Shown here one piece after another: positions 45,051 to 53,211 of a stretch of 64,000 bases of DNA. A program made the position numbers and the translations under genes. The notes beneath the pieces were generated by a model. That model ran no database searches. It was not told the origin of the DNA and saw nothing but the letters and a program-made list of their open reading frames with translations. The DNA is taken from positions 496,001 to 560,000 of the forward strand of contig SJSR01000002.1 of NCBI GenBank assembly GCA_004331795.1, given 5' to 3'. Source of the DNA: Erythrobacteraceae bacterium CFH 75059. Lineage in GTDB: Bacteria > Pseudomonadota > Alphaproteobacteria > Sphingomonadales > Sphingomonadaceae. Numbering within the stretch: the first letter of the stretch is position 1; each line of letters opens with the position of its first letter.

Positions 45051-45673
45051 GCGCGCGGAGGCGTTCTCGGCCCTGCGCGCTGGTGCGTAGACTCCGCCGG
45101 TGCGAGAGCGGTGTCTCGGCGGTCGAGTTCGGCTTCGTCGGGCCGATCTTCATCATGCTGCTGATGGCGGTGTTCGACACCGGCTTCTCCATCTACACCC
45201 GGGCCGTGCTTCAGGGCGCGGTCGAGGAGGGTGCCCGCACGGCCTCGCTGGAGAACACCCAGTGGGAGGTGATCAAACAACGGGTGAACAACCAGGTCCG
45301 CGCCGTCATCCCGGCCGCCAACCCGGAGACCGACATCTCGTTCGAGATCGATCCGTTCTACTACCAGAACTATGCCGACGTCGTCATTCCGGAGGACTTC
45401 ACGGACCTCAACGCCAATGGCCGCTGGGATCCCAACGAGTGCTTCGTCGACCGCAACGGCAACCGCTCCTATGACGAGGATGTCGGCATCCAGGGACGAG
45501 GCGGCGCGCAGGATGTCGTGGCGATCCGGGCCCAGCTCGAGTTCCGGCGGGCGATGCCGCTCTGGAACATGCTCGGTCAGCCGCAGACAATGACGCTGGT
45601 GGCGAGCACCTACCTGCGCAACCAGCCGTTCTCGGGACAGGCATCGCGCGTCGGAGTGCGGATATGCCCCTGA
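45047..45673 (+). CDS. TadE-like pseudopilin with two calcium-binding-like loops
   Basis: A 208-residue TadE-family protein. The N-terminal basic region is followed by the type IV-prepilin-like SGVSAVEFGFVGPIFIMLLM, with the conserved glutamate (AVEF) five residues into a hydrophobic helix. The exported part holds two acidic loops, DLNANGRWDPNE (120-131) and VDRNGNRSYDED (134-145), which resemble EF-hand/dockerin-type calcium loops. It overlaps the preceding gene by ATGA and the next one by 10 bases. Probably a minor pilin-like component of the Tad system. Confidence 0.82.
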   Translation: MSARRRSRPCALVRRLRRCESGVSAVEFGFVGPIFIMLLMAVFDTGFSIYTRAVLQGAVEEGARTASLENTQWEVIKQRVNNQVRAVIPAANPETDISFEIDPFYYQNYADVVIPEDFTDLNANGRWDPNECFVDRNGNRSYDEDVGIQGRGGAQDVVAIRAQLEFRRAMPLWNMLGQPQTMTLVASTYLRNQPFSGQASRVGVRICP

Positions 45674-46356
45674 AGACCCCAGCGCGCCGCCGAAAATGGT
45701 GCAGGCGCCTGCGCCGCGAGGACCGCGGCGTCGTCGTGATCGAATTCGCCTACACACTGCCGATCTTCATGCTGCTCGGCATCACGGGAGTGGAACTCGC
45801 GCATTTCGCCATCGCCAACATGCGCGTCAGCCAGATCACCATGACCGTGGCGGACAACATCTCGCGCGCGAAGCAGACAGTGCCCCTCGCCCTGCCCCGA
45901 CTGCGCGAGGTCGACATCAACGACAACCTGCTCGGCGCCATGGTGCAGGGCGGCGAGAGCCTGAAGATCTTCGAGGAAGGCCGGATCATCGTCTCCAGCC
46001 TCCAGCAGAATGCCACCGGGCGACAGTGGATTGCCTGGCAACGGTGCAAGGGTATGCTGAACGTGCAGTCGCGTTACGGCCTCGAAGGCGCCACTCAGCC
46101 GAACAGCGGCACGAGCGGGTTCCAGGGGATGGGAACCGGCGCCAATCGCGTCCAGGCCGAACCGAACAGCGCCATCATCTTCGCCGAAGTTGCCTACACC
46201 TATCGGCCCCTGTTCAGCGAATGGGTGATCGGTCCCAAGCAGATCCGGCGCGAAGCCGCCTTCTTCGTGCGCGACGACCGCGACCTGACGCGTGTCTACA
46301 ACGATGCACCGCTGGCGTCCGTGTCGTCCTGCAACAAGTTCGACACGACGTTCTGA
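45664..46356 (+). CDS. TadE-like protein, second copy
   Basis: A 230-residue protein with the same architecture as the preceding gene: a basic start, then DRGVVVIEFAYTLPIFMLLG, a transmembrane helix with the conserved glutamate (VIEF) near its start. The C-terminal part is of unknown fold and ends SSCNKFDTTF. It overlaps its upstream neighbour by 10 bases, so all three are co-translated. It converges with pdhB. TadE and TadF in the classical tad locus are pseudopilins; this could be the second of that pair. Confidence 0.78.
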   Translation: MPLKTPARRRKWCRRLRREDRGVVVIEFAYTLPIFMLLGITGVELAHFAIANMRVSQITMTVADNISRAKQTVPLALPRLREVDINDNLLGAMVQGGESLKIFEEGRIIVSSLQQNATGRQWIAWQRCKGMLNVQSRYGLEGATQPNSGTSGFQGMGTGANRVQAEPNSAIIFAEVAYTYRPLFSEWVIGPKQIRREAAFFVRDDRDLTRVYNDAPLASVSSCNKFDTTF

Positions 46357-46371
46357 CCGTTGCCTGGCTGA

Positions 46372-47760
46372 CTATTTTGGACAGATGCGCCGCGCGGCGG
46401 CCACGATCTTGTCCGCATTGATCAGCGCGAGCTGCTCCAGATTGGCAGCATAGGGCAGCGGCACGTCCTCGTTGCAGACGCGCAGCACCGGCGCATCAAG
46501 GTCATCGAAGCCCTCCTCCATGCACAGCGCCATGACCTCGGACGCGACCGAGCATGTCGGCCACCCCTCTTCTGCCACGATCAGCCGGTTGGTCCGTGCG
46601 AGGCTGTCGAGGATCGCCTGCCGGTCGAGCGGCCGGATCGTTCTGAGATCGAGCACCTCGGCCTCGATGCCCTCGGCGGCCAGCGTCTCCGCAGCCTCGA
46701 GCGCGAATCCCACGCCGATCGAATAGCTGACGAGGGTTACATCCCGCCCTTCACGCACGATCTTCGCCTTGCCGATGGGCAGCACCTGCTCCTCGTCCTC
46801 GTCGAGTGCGAAGCTGCGTCCGTAGAGCAGTTCGTTCTCAAGGAACACGACAGGATCCTCCGAGCGGATGGCGGCCTTCAGCAGTCCCTTGGCATCGGCT
46901 GCGTCATAGGGCGCGATCACGACGAGTCCCGGCACGCTGGCATACCAGGGCGCGAAGTTCTGGCTGTGCTGCGCCGCGACACGGCTCGCCGCGCCATTCG
47001 GGCCGCGGAAGACGACCGGACACCGCATCTGCCCACCTGACATGTAGTTCGTCTTGGCGGCCGAATTGACGATGTGATCGATCGCCTGCATGGCGAAGTT
47101 GAAGGTCATGAATTCGACGATCGGCCTCAGCCCGGCCATCGCCGCGCCGGTGCCGATGCCGGCGAAACCGTATTCGGTGATCGGCGTGTCGATGACGCGC
47201 TTCTTGCCGAATTCGTCGAGCAGCCCCTGCGTCACCTTGTACGCGCCCTGATACTGGGCGACCTCCTCGCCCATCACGAACACGCGCGGATCGCGGCGCA
47301 TCTCCTCGGCCATGGCATCGCGCAACGCCTCGCGCACGGTGACTGTGCGTCCGCTTGCGGTGCGGTGCGAGCCGGCCGGGTGGGATGCGTGTGCCGGCGC
47401 CGGGACCAACGTGGCAGCGTCGGCCGTCGATTTCTCCGGGTCGCCGCTGGCACCGCCGTCTGATGCGGCAGCAGCCTCTTCCCGAACCGGCGAGGGTGTG
47501 GACGACGCCTCGCCCTCATCTGCTCCCCGGAGGAAGGCGATGACGGTGCCGACCTTGACGTTCTCCGTGCCCTCCAGAACGGCGATGCGTTCGAGCACGC
47601 CTTCATCGACGGCTTCGAACTCCATGGTCGCCTTGTCCGTCTCGATTTCGGCAAGGATGTCGCCGGGTGCCACGGAATCGCCCTCGCGTTTCAGCCACCG
47701 GGCAAGCGTGCCCTCTTCCATGGTGGGGGAGAGCGCGGGCATTTTCAGTTCGACAGGCAT
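46372..47760 (-). CDS. pdhB: Pyruvate dehydrogenase E1 component, beta subunit with lipoyl domain
   Basis: The beta subunit of the thiamin-diphosphate-dependent pyruvate dehydrogenase. The first 80 residues are a lipoyl domain (K43 in [17 protein letters not shown]), nearly the same as that of E2; an Ala/Ser/Pro linker leads to the transketolase-like part with [48 protein letters not shown] and the C-terminal domain [14 protein letters not shown] lipoyl domain on E1-beta is a known alphaproteobacterial variant. Total 462 residues. It starts at ATG 47760, seven bases after the pdhA stop, so pdhA-pdhB are one operon. Confidence 0.95.
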   Translation of the reverse strand: MPVELKMPALSPTMEEGTLARWLKREGDSVAPGDILAEIETDKATMEFEAVDEGVLERIAVLEGTENVKVGTVIAFLRGADEGEASSTPSPVREEAAAASDGGASGDPEKSTADAATLVPAPAHASHPAGSHRTASGRTVTVREALRDAMAEEMRRDPRVFVMGEEVAQYQGAYKVTQGLLDEFGKKRVIDTPITEYGFAGIGTGAAMAGLRPIVEFMTFNFAMQAIDHIVNSAAKTNYMSGGQMRCPVVFRGPNGAASRVAAQHSQNFAPWYASVPGLVVIAPYDAADAKGLLKAAIRSEDPVVFLENELLYGRSFALDEDEEQVLPIGKAKIVREGRDVTLVSYSIGVGFALEAAETLAAEGIEAEVLDLRTIRPLDRQAILDSLARTNRLIVAEEGWPTCSVASEVMALCMEEGFDDLDAPVLRVCNEDVPLPYAANLEQLALINADKIVAAARRICPK

Positions 47761-47767
47761 CAGCAAC

Positions 47768-48865
47768 TCACCGGGCGTGTTCGGCTGCGGGGATCGCCGG
47801 CGCGCTGCCCGAATAGCTGTCCACCAAGACGTCGGTGTACAGCTCCTCCGGCTCAGGCTCGGGCGACGTTTCGGCGAAGTCGGCTGCGGCAGCAACGATG
47901 GCCCGGATCTCCTTGTCGATGGCGCGCAGATCGTCCTCGGCCGTGCCGTCCTCCACGAGGAGCCGCTTGATCGCCTCGATCGGGTCGCGCTGCTCCTTAA
48001 ATTCCTGAACCTCCTCGCGGGTGCGGTACTTCGCCGGATCGGACATGGAGTGGCCGCGGTAGCGGTAGGTGCTGCACTCCATCAGCACCGGGCCGTTCCC
48101 GTCCCGGACATAGGCGAAGGCGACCTCCGCCGCCTGACGCACCTGCAGCACATCCATCCCGTCCACATGCATGCCGGGAATGCGGAACGCCGCGCCGCGC
48201 CTGTGAAACTCCGTTTCGGCCGAGGACCGCTCCACCGCCGTGCCCATGGCGTAGCGGTTGTTCTCCACAACGAACACGATCGGCAGCTTCCACAAGGCAG
48301 CCATGTTGAAGGTCTCGTAGACCTGTCCCTGATTGGCCGCACCATCGCCAAAATAGGCGAGGCACAGGCCGCCATCCTCGTTGTACTGGTGGGCAAGGGC
48401 CAGCCCGCCGCCCAGCGCAACCTGCGCGCCCACGATGCCGTGGCCGCCGTAGAACTTGTGCGCGGTCGAGAACATGTGCATCGAACCGCCCTTGCCGCGC
48501 GAAATGCCCGAATGGCGCCCCGTCAGCTCGGCCATGATGATCTTGGGATCGATGCCGTAGGCGAGCATGTGGCCGTGATCCCGGTAGCCGGTGATGACGC
48601 TGTCGACTTCCGGATTGAGCGCGCTTTGGAGCCCGATCGCGACGGCTTCCTGCCCGATGTAGAGGTGGCAGAAGCCGCCGATGAGGCCCAGCCCGTAGAG
48701 TTGCCCGGCCTTTTCCTCGAAGCGGCGGATGAGCAGCATCTGGCGGTAGAAGGCGAGCTTCTCGTCCGCGCTCGCGGGGTAGCGGGTGTTGCTCGCGAAC
48801 TGGTCCTGAAGCGAACGCAGGGACGGCACCTGCGCATCAGGGGCACTGTCGTGTGGCTTGGACAT
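47768..48865 (-). CDS. pdhA: Pyruvate dehydrogenase E1 component, alpha subunit
   Basis: The alpha subunit of the E1 heterotetramer. The 365 residues include [31 protein letters not shown], the thiamin-diphosphate motif [21 protein letters not shown] (GDG...N), [11 protein letters not shown] and the phosphorylation-loop-like [17 protein letters not shown] start at ATG 48865 ([10 protein letters not shown]); a TTG four codons earlier is also in frame. ftsB lies upstream on the same strand, separated by 110 bases. The E2 and E3 subunits are encoded 30 kb away. Confidence 0.95.
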   Translation of the reverse strand: MSKPHDSAPDAQVPSLRSLQDQFASNTRYPASADEKLAFYRQMLLIRRFEEKAGQLYGLGLIGGFCHLYIGQEAVAIGLQSALNPEVDSVITGYRDHGHMLAYGIDPKIIMAELTGRHSGISRGKGGSMHMFSTAHKFYGGHGIVGAQVALGGGLALAHQYNEDGGLCLAYFGDGAANQGQVYETFNMAALWKLPIVFVVENNRYAMGTAVERSSAETEFHRRGAAFRIPGMHVDGMDVLQVRQAAEVAFAYVRDGNGPVLMECSTYRYRGHSMSDPAKYRTREEVQEFKEQRDPIEAIKRLLVEDGTAEDDLRAIDKEIRAIVAAAADFAETSPEPEPEELYTDVLVDSYSGSAPAIPAAEHAR

Positions 48866-48975
48866 GGCGGTGTGCAATCCTTGCTCGCGCGGACCGGCGG
48901 GTTCGATTCACCGCCTATAGGAGCGAGCACCGGCGCAAGGCAACCGGCCCGCCGGCATCTGCCCGGTCCGCACCC

Positions 48976-49296
48976 TCAACGCTGCTCCTCGTCCAGGCTC
49001 AGGATCATCTCGTCGGGGTGGACGACATTGAGATTGCGGCGGATCAGTTCGCCCACGAGATCCGGATCGGCATTGTCCGGGTTCAGCAGGATGACACGCT
49101 GGCGCAGCCGGTCGCGGCGTTCGATCAGGGCGGCGAGTTCCGCCTCGCGCTTCTCCTTGAGCTGAGCATATTCGCTCCAGGCGATGAGACCTGACGGCCC
49201 CGCCACGATGAGGCCGAGCAGAACGCTCGCCGTCACGAGCGAAGCGACGGACAAGACCCGCTCCTTCTCCAGCTTCGTCCGGCGCAACGCTATCAT
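48976..49296 (-). CDS. ftsB: Cell division protein FtsB/DivIC family
   Basis: A 106-residue bitopic protein. One transmembrane helix at about 15-37 (SVASLVTASVLLGLIVAGPSG) is followed by a coiled coil (YAQLKEKREAELAALIERRDRLRQR) and the short segment LLNPDNADPDLVGELIRRNLNVVHPDE, typical of the septum-formation initiator family. In the divisome FtsB joins FtsL and FtsQ. The ATG at 49296 fits the usual length; a longer open frame upstream is not needed. It lies upstream of pdhA on the same strand, a gene order found in related bacteria. Confidence 0.88.
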   Translation of the reverse strand: MIALRRTKLEKERVLSVASLVTASVLLGLIVAGPSGLIAWSEYAQLKEKREAELAALIERRDRLRQRVILLNPDNADPDLVGELIRRNLNVVHPDEMILSLDEEQR

Positions 49297-49427
49297 GGCT
49301 TGTGACAGAACACACCAGCCGCCGGCGATCAAGTCCCCTTTGTCGGCCGGCGACGCACCGCTTTGACAGCGGCGGACCGGACATGATACCGCTTCGGTGC
49401 AGAACATGACCTTAGAGTGAGAGCGAC

Positions 49428-50549
49428 GTGGCTGACCTGTTTCCCAATCCCGCTGGTCTGGACGGCTTCGAGTTCGTCGAATTCTGCGCGCCGGAGAAGG
49501 AGGTTCTGGAGCCGGTTTTCCGCACCATGGGCTTCACGCATGTGGCGTCGCACCGGTCGAAGGATGTGCATCTGTGGCGCCAGGGCGGGATCAACCTCCT
49601 GACCAATTACGAACCGCACAGCGCGGCCTGGTACTTTGCCCGGGAACACGGGCCGAGCGCGTGCGGCATGGGGTTCCGGGTCCGCGACGCTGCCGATGCG
49701 TGGGATCATCTTCTCGAAGCCGGGGCCCAGCCGGCGCCGACCGAAGCCGGGCCGATGGAGCTGAACATCCCCGCGATCAAAGGGATCGGCGGCGCCAACA
49801 TCTACCTTGTCGACCGCTACGAGGGATCGGCCAAGGGCGATCTGACCATCTACGACGTCGACTTCCGCTACCTGAACGGCGTCGACCCCCATCCGGTTGG
49901 CGCGGGTTTCCAGCGCATCGATCACCTCACCCACAACGTCCACAAGGGGCGAATGGCCTACTGGGCGGACTGGTACGAACGCCTGTTCAACTTCCGCGAA
50001 ATCCGCTTCTTCGACATCAAGGGCGAATATACCGGCCTCACGTCCAAGGCGCTGACCGCACCGGACGGGAAGATCCGCATCCCGCTCAACGAGGAGGGCG
50101 AGAGCGGCAAGGGCCAGATCGAGGAGTTCCTGCGGGCCTTTAACGGCGAGGGGATCCAGCACATCGCTCTCATCTGCGACGATCTCGTCGCGGCGTGGGA
50201 TCGGCTCAAGCAGCTCGGTGTGCCGTTCATGACCGCGCCGCCGGCGACCTATTACGAGATGCTCGACGAGCGGCTCCCCGGACATGGCGAGCGCGTCGAT
50301 GACCTGCGCGCGCGCGGCATCCTGCTTGACGGCAGCGTGTCTGACGGACAGCCGCGCCTCCTGCTGCAGATCTTTGCCGAAGCGCAGGTCGGGCCGGTGT
50401 TCTTCGAGTTCATCCAGCGCAAGGGGGACGAGGGCTTCGGCGAAGGAAACTTCAAGGCGCTGTTTGAGTCCATGGAGCGTGACCAGATCCGCCGCGGCGC
50501 GCTGCAAGTGGACGAGCGGTCCGCCCAGCACGCAGAGGTGGCGCAATGA
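49428..50549 (+). CDS. hppD: 4-Hydroxyphenylpyruvate dioxygenase
   Basis: Non-heme iron dioxygenase turning 4-hydroxyphenylpyruvate into homogentisate in tyrosine catabolism. The 373-residue protein has two glyoxalase-like halves; the iron ligands are the histidine in RIDHLTHNV, the histidine in [10 protein letters not shown] and the glutamate in [10 protein letters not shown]. The ATG-less start is GTG at 49428. Upstream, TTGACA at 49363-49368 could be a -35 box but I see no good -10. Homogentisate dioxygenase is not in this window. The next gene overlaps its stop as ATGA. Confidence 0.95.
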   Translation: MADLFPNPAGLDGFEFVEFCAPEKEVLEPVFRTMGFTHVASHRSKDVHLWRQGGINLLTNYEPHSAAWYFAREHGPSACGMGFRVRDAADAWDHLLEAGAQPAPTEAGPMELNIPAIKGIGGANIYLVDRYEGSAKGDLTIYDVDFRYLNGVDPHPVGAGFQRIDHLTHNVHKGRMAYWADWYERLFNFREIRFFDIKGEYTGLTSKALTAPDGKIRIPLNEEGESGKGQIEEFLRAFNGEGIQHIALICDDLVAAWDRLKQLGVPFMTAPPATYYEMLDERLPGHGERVDDLRARGILLDGSVSDGQPRLLLQIFAEAQVGPVFFEFIQRKGDEGFGEGNFKALFESMERDQIRRGALQVDERSAQHAEVAQ

Positions 50550-51118
50550 GCGGGAGCGACGCTGCCGCCGGACCGTCGGGATCGCCGATCCGCCTCCGCG
50601 GGATCCACCATGCCGCCTACCGCTGCCGCGATGCTGCCGAGACGGTGGCGTGGTACGGCAAGGTTCTGGGCATGGAATACACGACCGCTTTCGCGGAGGA
50701 TCACGTGCCGTCCACGGGCGCTTATGATCCGTACATGCATGTCTTTCTGGATGCCGGGAACGGCAACATTCTCGCCTTCTTCGAACTGCCGAACCAGCCG
50801 GACATGGGGCGGGACGAGAACACGCCCACATGGGTGCAGCATCTCGCCTTCAAGCTCGGCTCCGAAGATGAATTGATGCGGGCCAAGGACCATGTCGAGA
50901 GTCTCGGCATCGAAGTTCTCGGCCCCACCCATCACGGCATCTTCAAGTCGATCTATTTCTTCGATCCGAACGGGCATCGGGTCGAACTCGCTGCCGACAT
51001 CGCCACGGACGATCAGCTGGCCGAACTGCGCCGCGTCGCCGAACCCATGCTCGAGGAGTGGAGCCGGACCAAACGGGCGCCTCGGCACGCCGCGTGGCTG
51101 CACGAGGCCGCCCGTTGA
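50546..51118 (+). CDS. VOC-superfamily (glyoxalase/dioxygenase-like) protein
   Basis: A 190-residue single protein of the vicinal-oxygen-chelate fold. Its beta-alpha-beta repeat has the metal-type histidines in [19 protein letters not shown] and in [10 protein letters not shown], with the glutamate candidate in [12 protein letters not shown], so an iron or other metal site is plausible. It is not HPPD itself: it is half the size. Its start overlaps the hppD stop by ATGA, so the two are translated together, which suggests a step in or near tyrosine degradation, for example a partner of homogentisate formation. Function is inferred from context only. Confidence 0.8.
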   Translation: MSGSDAAAGPSGSPIRLRGIHHAAYRCRDAAETVAWYGKVLGMEYTTAFAEDHVPSTGAYDPYMHVFLDAGNGNILAFFELPNQPDMGRDENTPTWVQHLAFKLGSEDELMRAKDHVESLGIEVLGPTHHGIFKSIYFFDPNGHRVELAADIATDDQLAELRRVAEPMLEEWSRTKRAPRHAAWLHEAAR

Positions 51119-51160
51119 GCGGATATCCCGACGCGGCGTAGCGCGTCAGGCGGCCTGACA

Positions 51161-52039
51161 ATGCCTGGCATGGACTATGTCGCCACCCTGCAGGCGCAGC
51201 TGCATGCGATGGCGCTCGGCTTCGTCGCTCAGCTCCCGAACCTGGCTTTTGCCCTCATCGCGATCCTTGTCACGTGGATTGCGGCGCGGTTCGCTGTCAG
51301 GATCGCCGACCTGCTCGTCGCTCGGACCGATCTGCGGCCGAGTCTCAAGGAACTGCTCGACACTCTGGTGCGGGTGGCGATCTGGACGGCCGGACTTCTG
51401 TTCGCGGCAATGCTGGTCATGCCGGGCCTCACCCCTGCGAGCCTACTGGCAGGGCTCGGGATCGGGGCCGTGGCGATCGGCTTTGCCTTTCAGGACATCT
51501 TCGAGAACTTTCTTGCGGGCGTGCTCATCATGGCGCGTCGCAAGATGCAGATCGGCGATCTCGTCGAATGCGAAGGCATCACCGGGCGCGTCGAACACAT
51601 CACGCTGCGCGAGACGCATGTGCGGGCGCTGTCGAACGAGCTGACGATCGTGCCGAACGCGGTGCTGTTCAAGAACCCGGTGCGGATTGTCACCGACGAG
51701 GAGCGGCGGCGTTATGAACTGGTGGTCGGAGTCTCCTACGACGCGGATCTCGATCGCACCGCCGAGGTGCTGCGCAGGGCGGTGGAAAAGGTGGCGTCCG
51801 TCGATCAGGCGCGGGGTGTGGAGATCTACGCCACCACCTTCGGCCCCAGCGCGATCGACTTTCTGGTGCGCTGGTGGGCCGGTTCAACACCTAGGGCAGG
51901 ATTCGAGAGCCGCGACCGCGTTGTCCGTGCCGTGCGCCGCGCACTCGCCGATGCGCGCATCGAGATCCCGTATCCGCAGATGACCCACAGCTTCCGCGAA
52001 CCCGTGCAGGTGCAGGTCCGCACTGGCGAAAAGGACTAA
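51161..52039 (+). CDS. Small-conductance mechanosensitive channel (MscS family)
   Basis: A 292-residue integral membrane protein of the MscS family. Three N-terminal helices lie at about 18-45, 63-85 and 88-118. The pore helix TM3 has the Gly/Ala-rich sequence ASLLAGLGIGAVAIGFAFQD, and NFLAGVLIMARRKMQIGD follows as in all MscS channels; the beta domain contains VEHITLRETHVRALSNELTIVPN. It gates under hypo-osmotic stress to release solutes. The gene lies 43 bases after the VOC gene and 17 bases before tRNA-Arg on the opposite strand. Confidence 0.93.
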   Translation: MPGMDYVATLQAQLHAMALGFVAQLPNLAFALIAILVTWIAARFAVRIADLLVARTDLRPSLKELLDTLVRVAIWTAGLLFAAMLVMPGLTPASLLAGLGIGAVAIGFAFQDIFENFLAGVLIMARRKMQIGDLVECEGITGRVEHITLRETHVRALSNELTIVPNAVLFKNPVRIVTDEERRRYELVVGVSYDADLDRTAEVLRRAVEKVASVDQARGVEIYATTFGPSAIDFLVRWWAGSTPRAGFESRDRVVRAVRRALADARIEIPYPQMTHSFREPVQVQVRTGEKD

Positions 52040-52055
52040 GTCCGGCGGAGGAGAA

Positions 52056-52132
52056 TGGCGCGCCCGGAAGGATTCGAACCTCCGACCGCCCGGTTCGTAG
52101 CCGGGTACTCTATCCAGCTGAGCTACGGGCGC
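52056..52132 (-). tRNA. tRNA-Arg (anticodon ACG)
   Basis: A 77-base tRNA on the minus strand. The acceptor stem pairs GCGCCCG with CGGGCGC, the anticodon stem-loop CCCGGCTACGAACCGGG gives ACG (A34 becomes inosine, so it reads CGU, CGC and CGA), the T-loop TTCGAAT is present, the discriminator is G and CCA is encoded. There is no repeat of its 3' end nearby, so unlike tRNA-Ser it shows no integration scar. Confidence 0.97.
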
Positions 52133-52178
52133 GCTTGGTGTGGGCGTCCTTAGGAGTGGGCCAGCGGCTTGGCAATCC

Positions 52179-52583
52179 CTAAAGCGCAGGCAACCCGACC
52201 AGGCGGCCTCGCAGGTCCCGGTCGAGCGGCGGCATGGCGCACGTCAGCATGGCGTCAAGGGTGAACCAGTCCACCGCCCCGCCCTCCAGCGCGGCCGGCG
52301 TGCCCGACCACACGGTGCAGCGATACAGCAGGAGCAGGATCGCTCCGCCCGCGTCGCTCACGCTGCTCGTGGCAAAGGACAGCGGCTGAAGCGACGCGGG
52401 TGCCGCCGCAACTCCCAATTCCTCCGCCAGCTCACGCGACAGGGCATCCTGCGGAGTTTCGCCTGGCTCGACCTTGCCGCCCGGAAACTCCCACAGGCCG
52501 CCATGATGCTTGTGGCGCGGTCGGCGGTGGAGAAGATGCCGACCGTCCGCGCCGACCAGATCGGCAGCCACGACCAGCATCAT
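52179..52583 (-). CDS. mutT: NUDIX hydrolase, probable 8-oxo-dGTP diphosphatase
   Basis: A 134-residue NUDIX protein. The NUDIX box is complete: G-KVEPG-E-TPQDALS-RE-L-AE-E-LG in GGKVEPGETPQDALSRELAE. WEFPGG before it and WFTLDAML in the C-terminal part fit MutT, which removes oxidised dGTP to prevent mutation. The starting strand MMLVVAADLVGADGRHLLHRR is conserved. There are two ATG codons at 52583 and 52580. The longer upstream frame overlaps the flp pilin on the other strand and is not real. Substrate is inferred. Confidence 0.85.
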   Translation of the reverse strand: MMLVVAADLVGADGRHLLHRRPRHKHHGGLWEFPGGKVEPGETPQDALSRELAEELGVAAAPASLQPLSFATSSVSDAGGAILLLLYRCTVWSGTPAALEGGAVDWFTLDAMLTCAMPPLDRDLRGRLVGLPAL

Positions 52584-52682
52584 GGTTGCCTGTCCGGCAA
52601 GACTCCCGTCACACCGGACGTTAACGATTTGGCGCCATAAGGCGGCTGCCGGCGCGCGGATGCCGGTTGGCAGGAGCGGCCC

Positions 52683-52862
52683 ATGTCGCAGATTTCGAAG
52701 CAACTCGGCAAGGACGATTCCGGCGCCACCGCCATCGAATACGGGCTGATCATCGCGCTGCTGTGCATCGCGATCATCGGGTCCATCACCGCGTTCGGCG
52801 GCGCAGTCAACGCCATGTGGCTGCACATCAGCACCACCATCACCGCCACCATCGGCATCTGA
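52683..52862 (+). CDS. flp: Flp-type pilin, first copy
   Basis: A 59-residue Flp/Fap pilin subunit of a Tad type IVb pilus. It has a short basic leader, a prepilin-peptidase site (G|ATAIEYG, glutamate at position 5 after the glycine), then a hydrophobic helix LIIALLCIAIIGSITAFGG. The ATG follows AGGAG. It is too short for most gene finders. The terminal ATIGI is hydrophobic. It stands together with flp2 at a site 7 kb from the TadG/TadE genes. Confidence 0.92.
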   Translation: MSQISKQLGKDDSGATAIEYGLIIALLCIAIIGSITAFGGAVNAMWLHISTTITATIGI

Positions 52863-52867
52863 ACGGC

Positions 52868-52882
52868 TTAAACATTTATCAA
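52868..52882. promoter_or_regulatory. CtrA-like box between the two flp genes
   Basis: TTAA-ACATTTA-TCAA has one mismatch to the CtrA recognition sequence TTAA-N7-TTAA. In Caulobacter the pilin gene pilA is controlled by CtrA, so a site ahead of a Flp pilin gene would make sense. The match is short and could occur by chance. Confidence 0.3.
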
Positions 52883-52963
52883 CTCATACAGGTTAGCAGC
52901 ACTCTTGCCAGAAGCGACAACAGCGGGACGGCGGGGACATCAGGATCAACGAGGAGAACGACC

Positions 52964-53137
52964 ATGACCACCATCAACAAGCTCATCCGTGACGAAGACG
53001 GCGCCACGGCCATCGAATACGGCCTGATCGCGGCGCTGATCGCCGTGGGCCTCATCGCGGCGCTCAGCTCGCTCGGTGGCAGCCTGTCGCGCACGTTCAC
53101 CGGCGTGGGCAACCAGCTCAACACCGCGAACGCCTGA
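52964..53137 (+). CDS. flp: Flp-type pilin, second copy
   Basis: A 57-residue Flp pilin: MTTINKLIRDEDGATAIEYG, with the same G|ATAIEYG processing site, then the helix LIAALIAVGLIAALSSLGG. A strong ribosome-binding site GAGGAG lies nine bases before the ATG. The sequence is close to the first copy in its first 25 residues but diverges in the C-terminal half, which ends GVGNQLNTANA. A strong terminator follows, so this is likely the major pilin transcript. Confidence 0.92.
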   Translation: MTTINKLIRDEDGATAIEYGLIAALIAVGLIAALSSLGGSLSRTFTGVGNQLNTANA

Positions 53138-53156
53138 GCGCCTTCGCGCAAAACGG

Positions 53157-53191
53157 AAGGCGGCGGGAGCGATCCCGCCGCCTTCTTCTTT
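53157..53191 (+). terminator. Rho-independent terminator after the flp pilin genes
   Basis: A 12-base perfect stem (AAGGCGGCGGGA pairing with TCCCGCCGCCTT) with a GCGA tetraloop is followed by CTTCTTT. It lies 19 bases after the second flp stop and 20 bases before the end of the M48 gene, which converges from the other strand. Confidence 0.85.
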
Positions 53192-53211
53192 GCCCGTCGT
53201 TCGTGATGCCC

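Noticed and set aside
49363-49368. TTGACA upstream of hppD as a promoter
   Set aside because: The -35 box is perfect, but no acceptable -10 box lies 16-18 bases downstream; I left it as a remark in the hppD entry.
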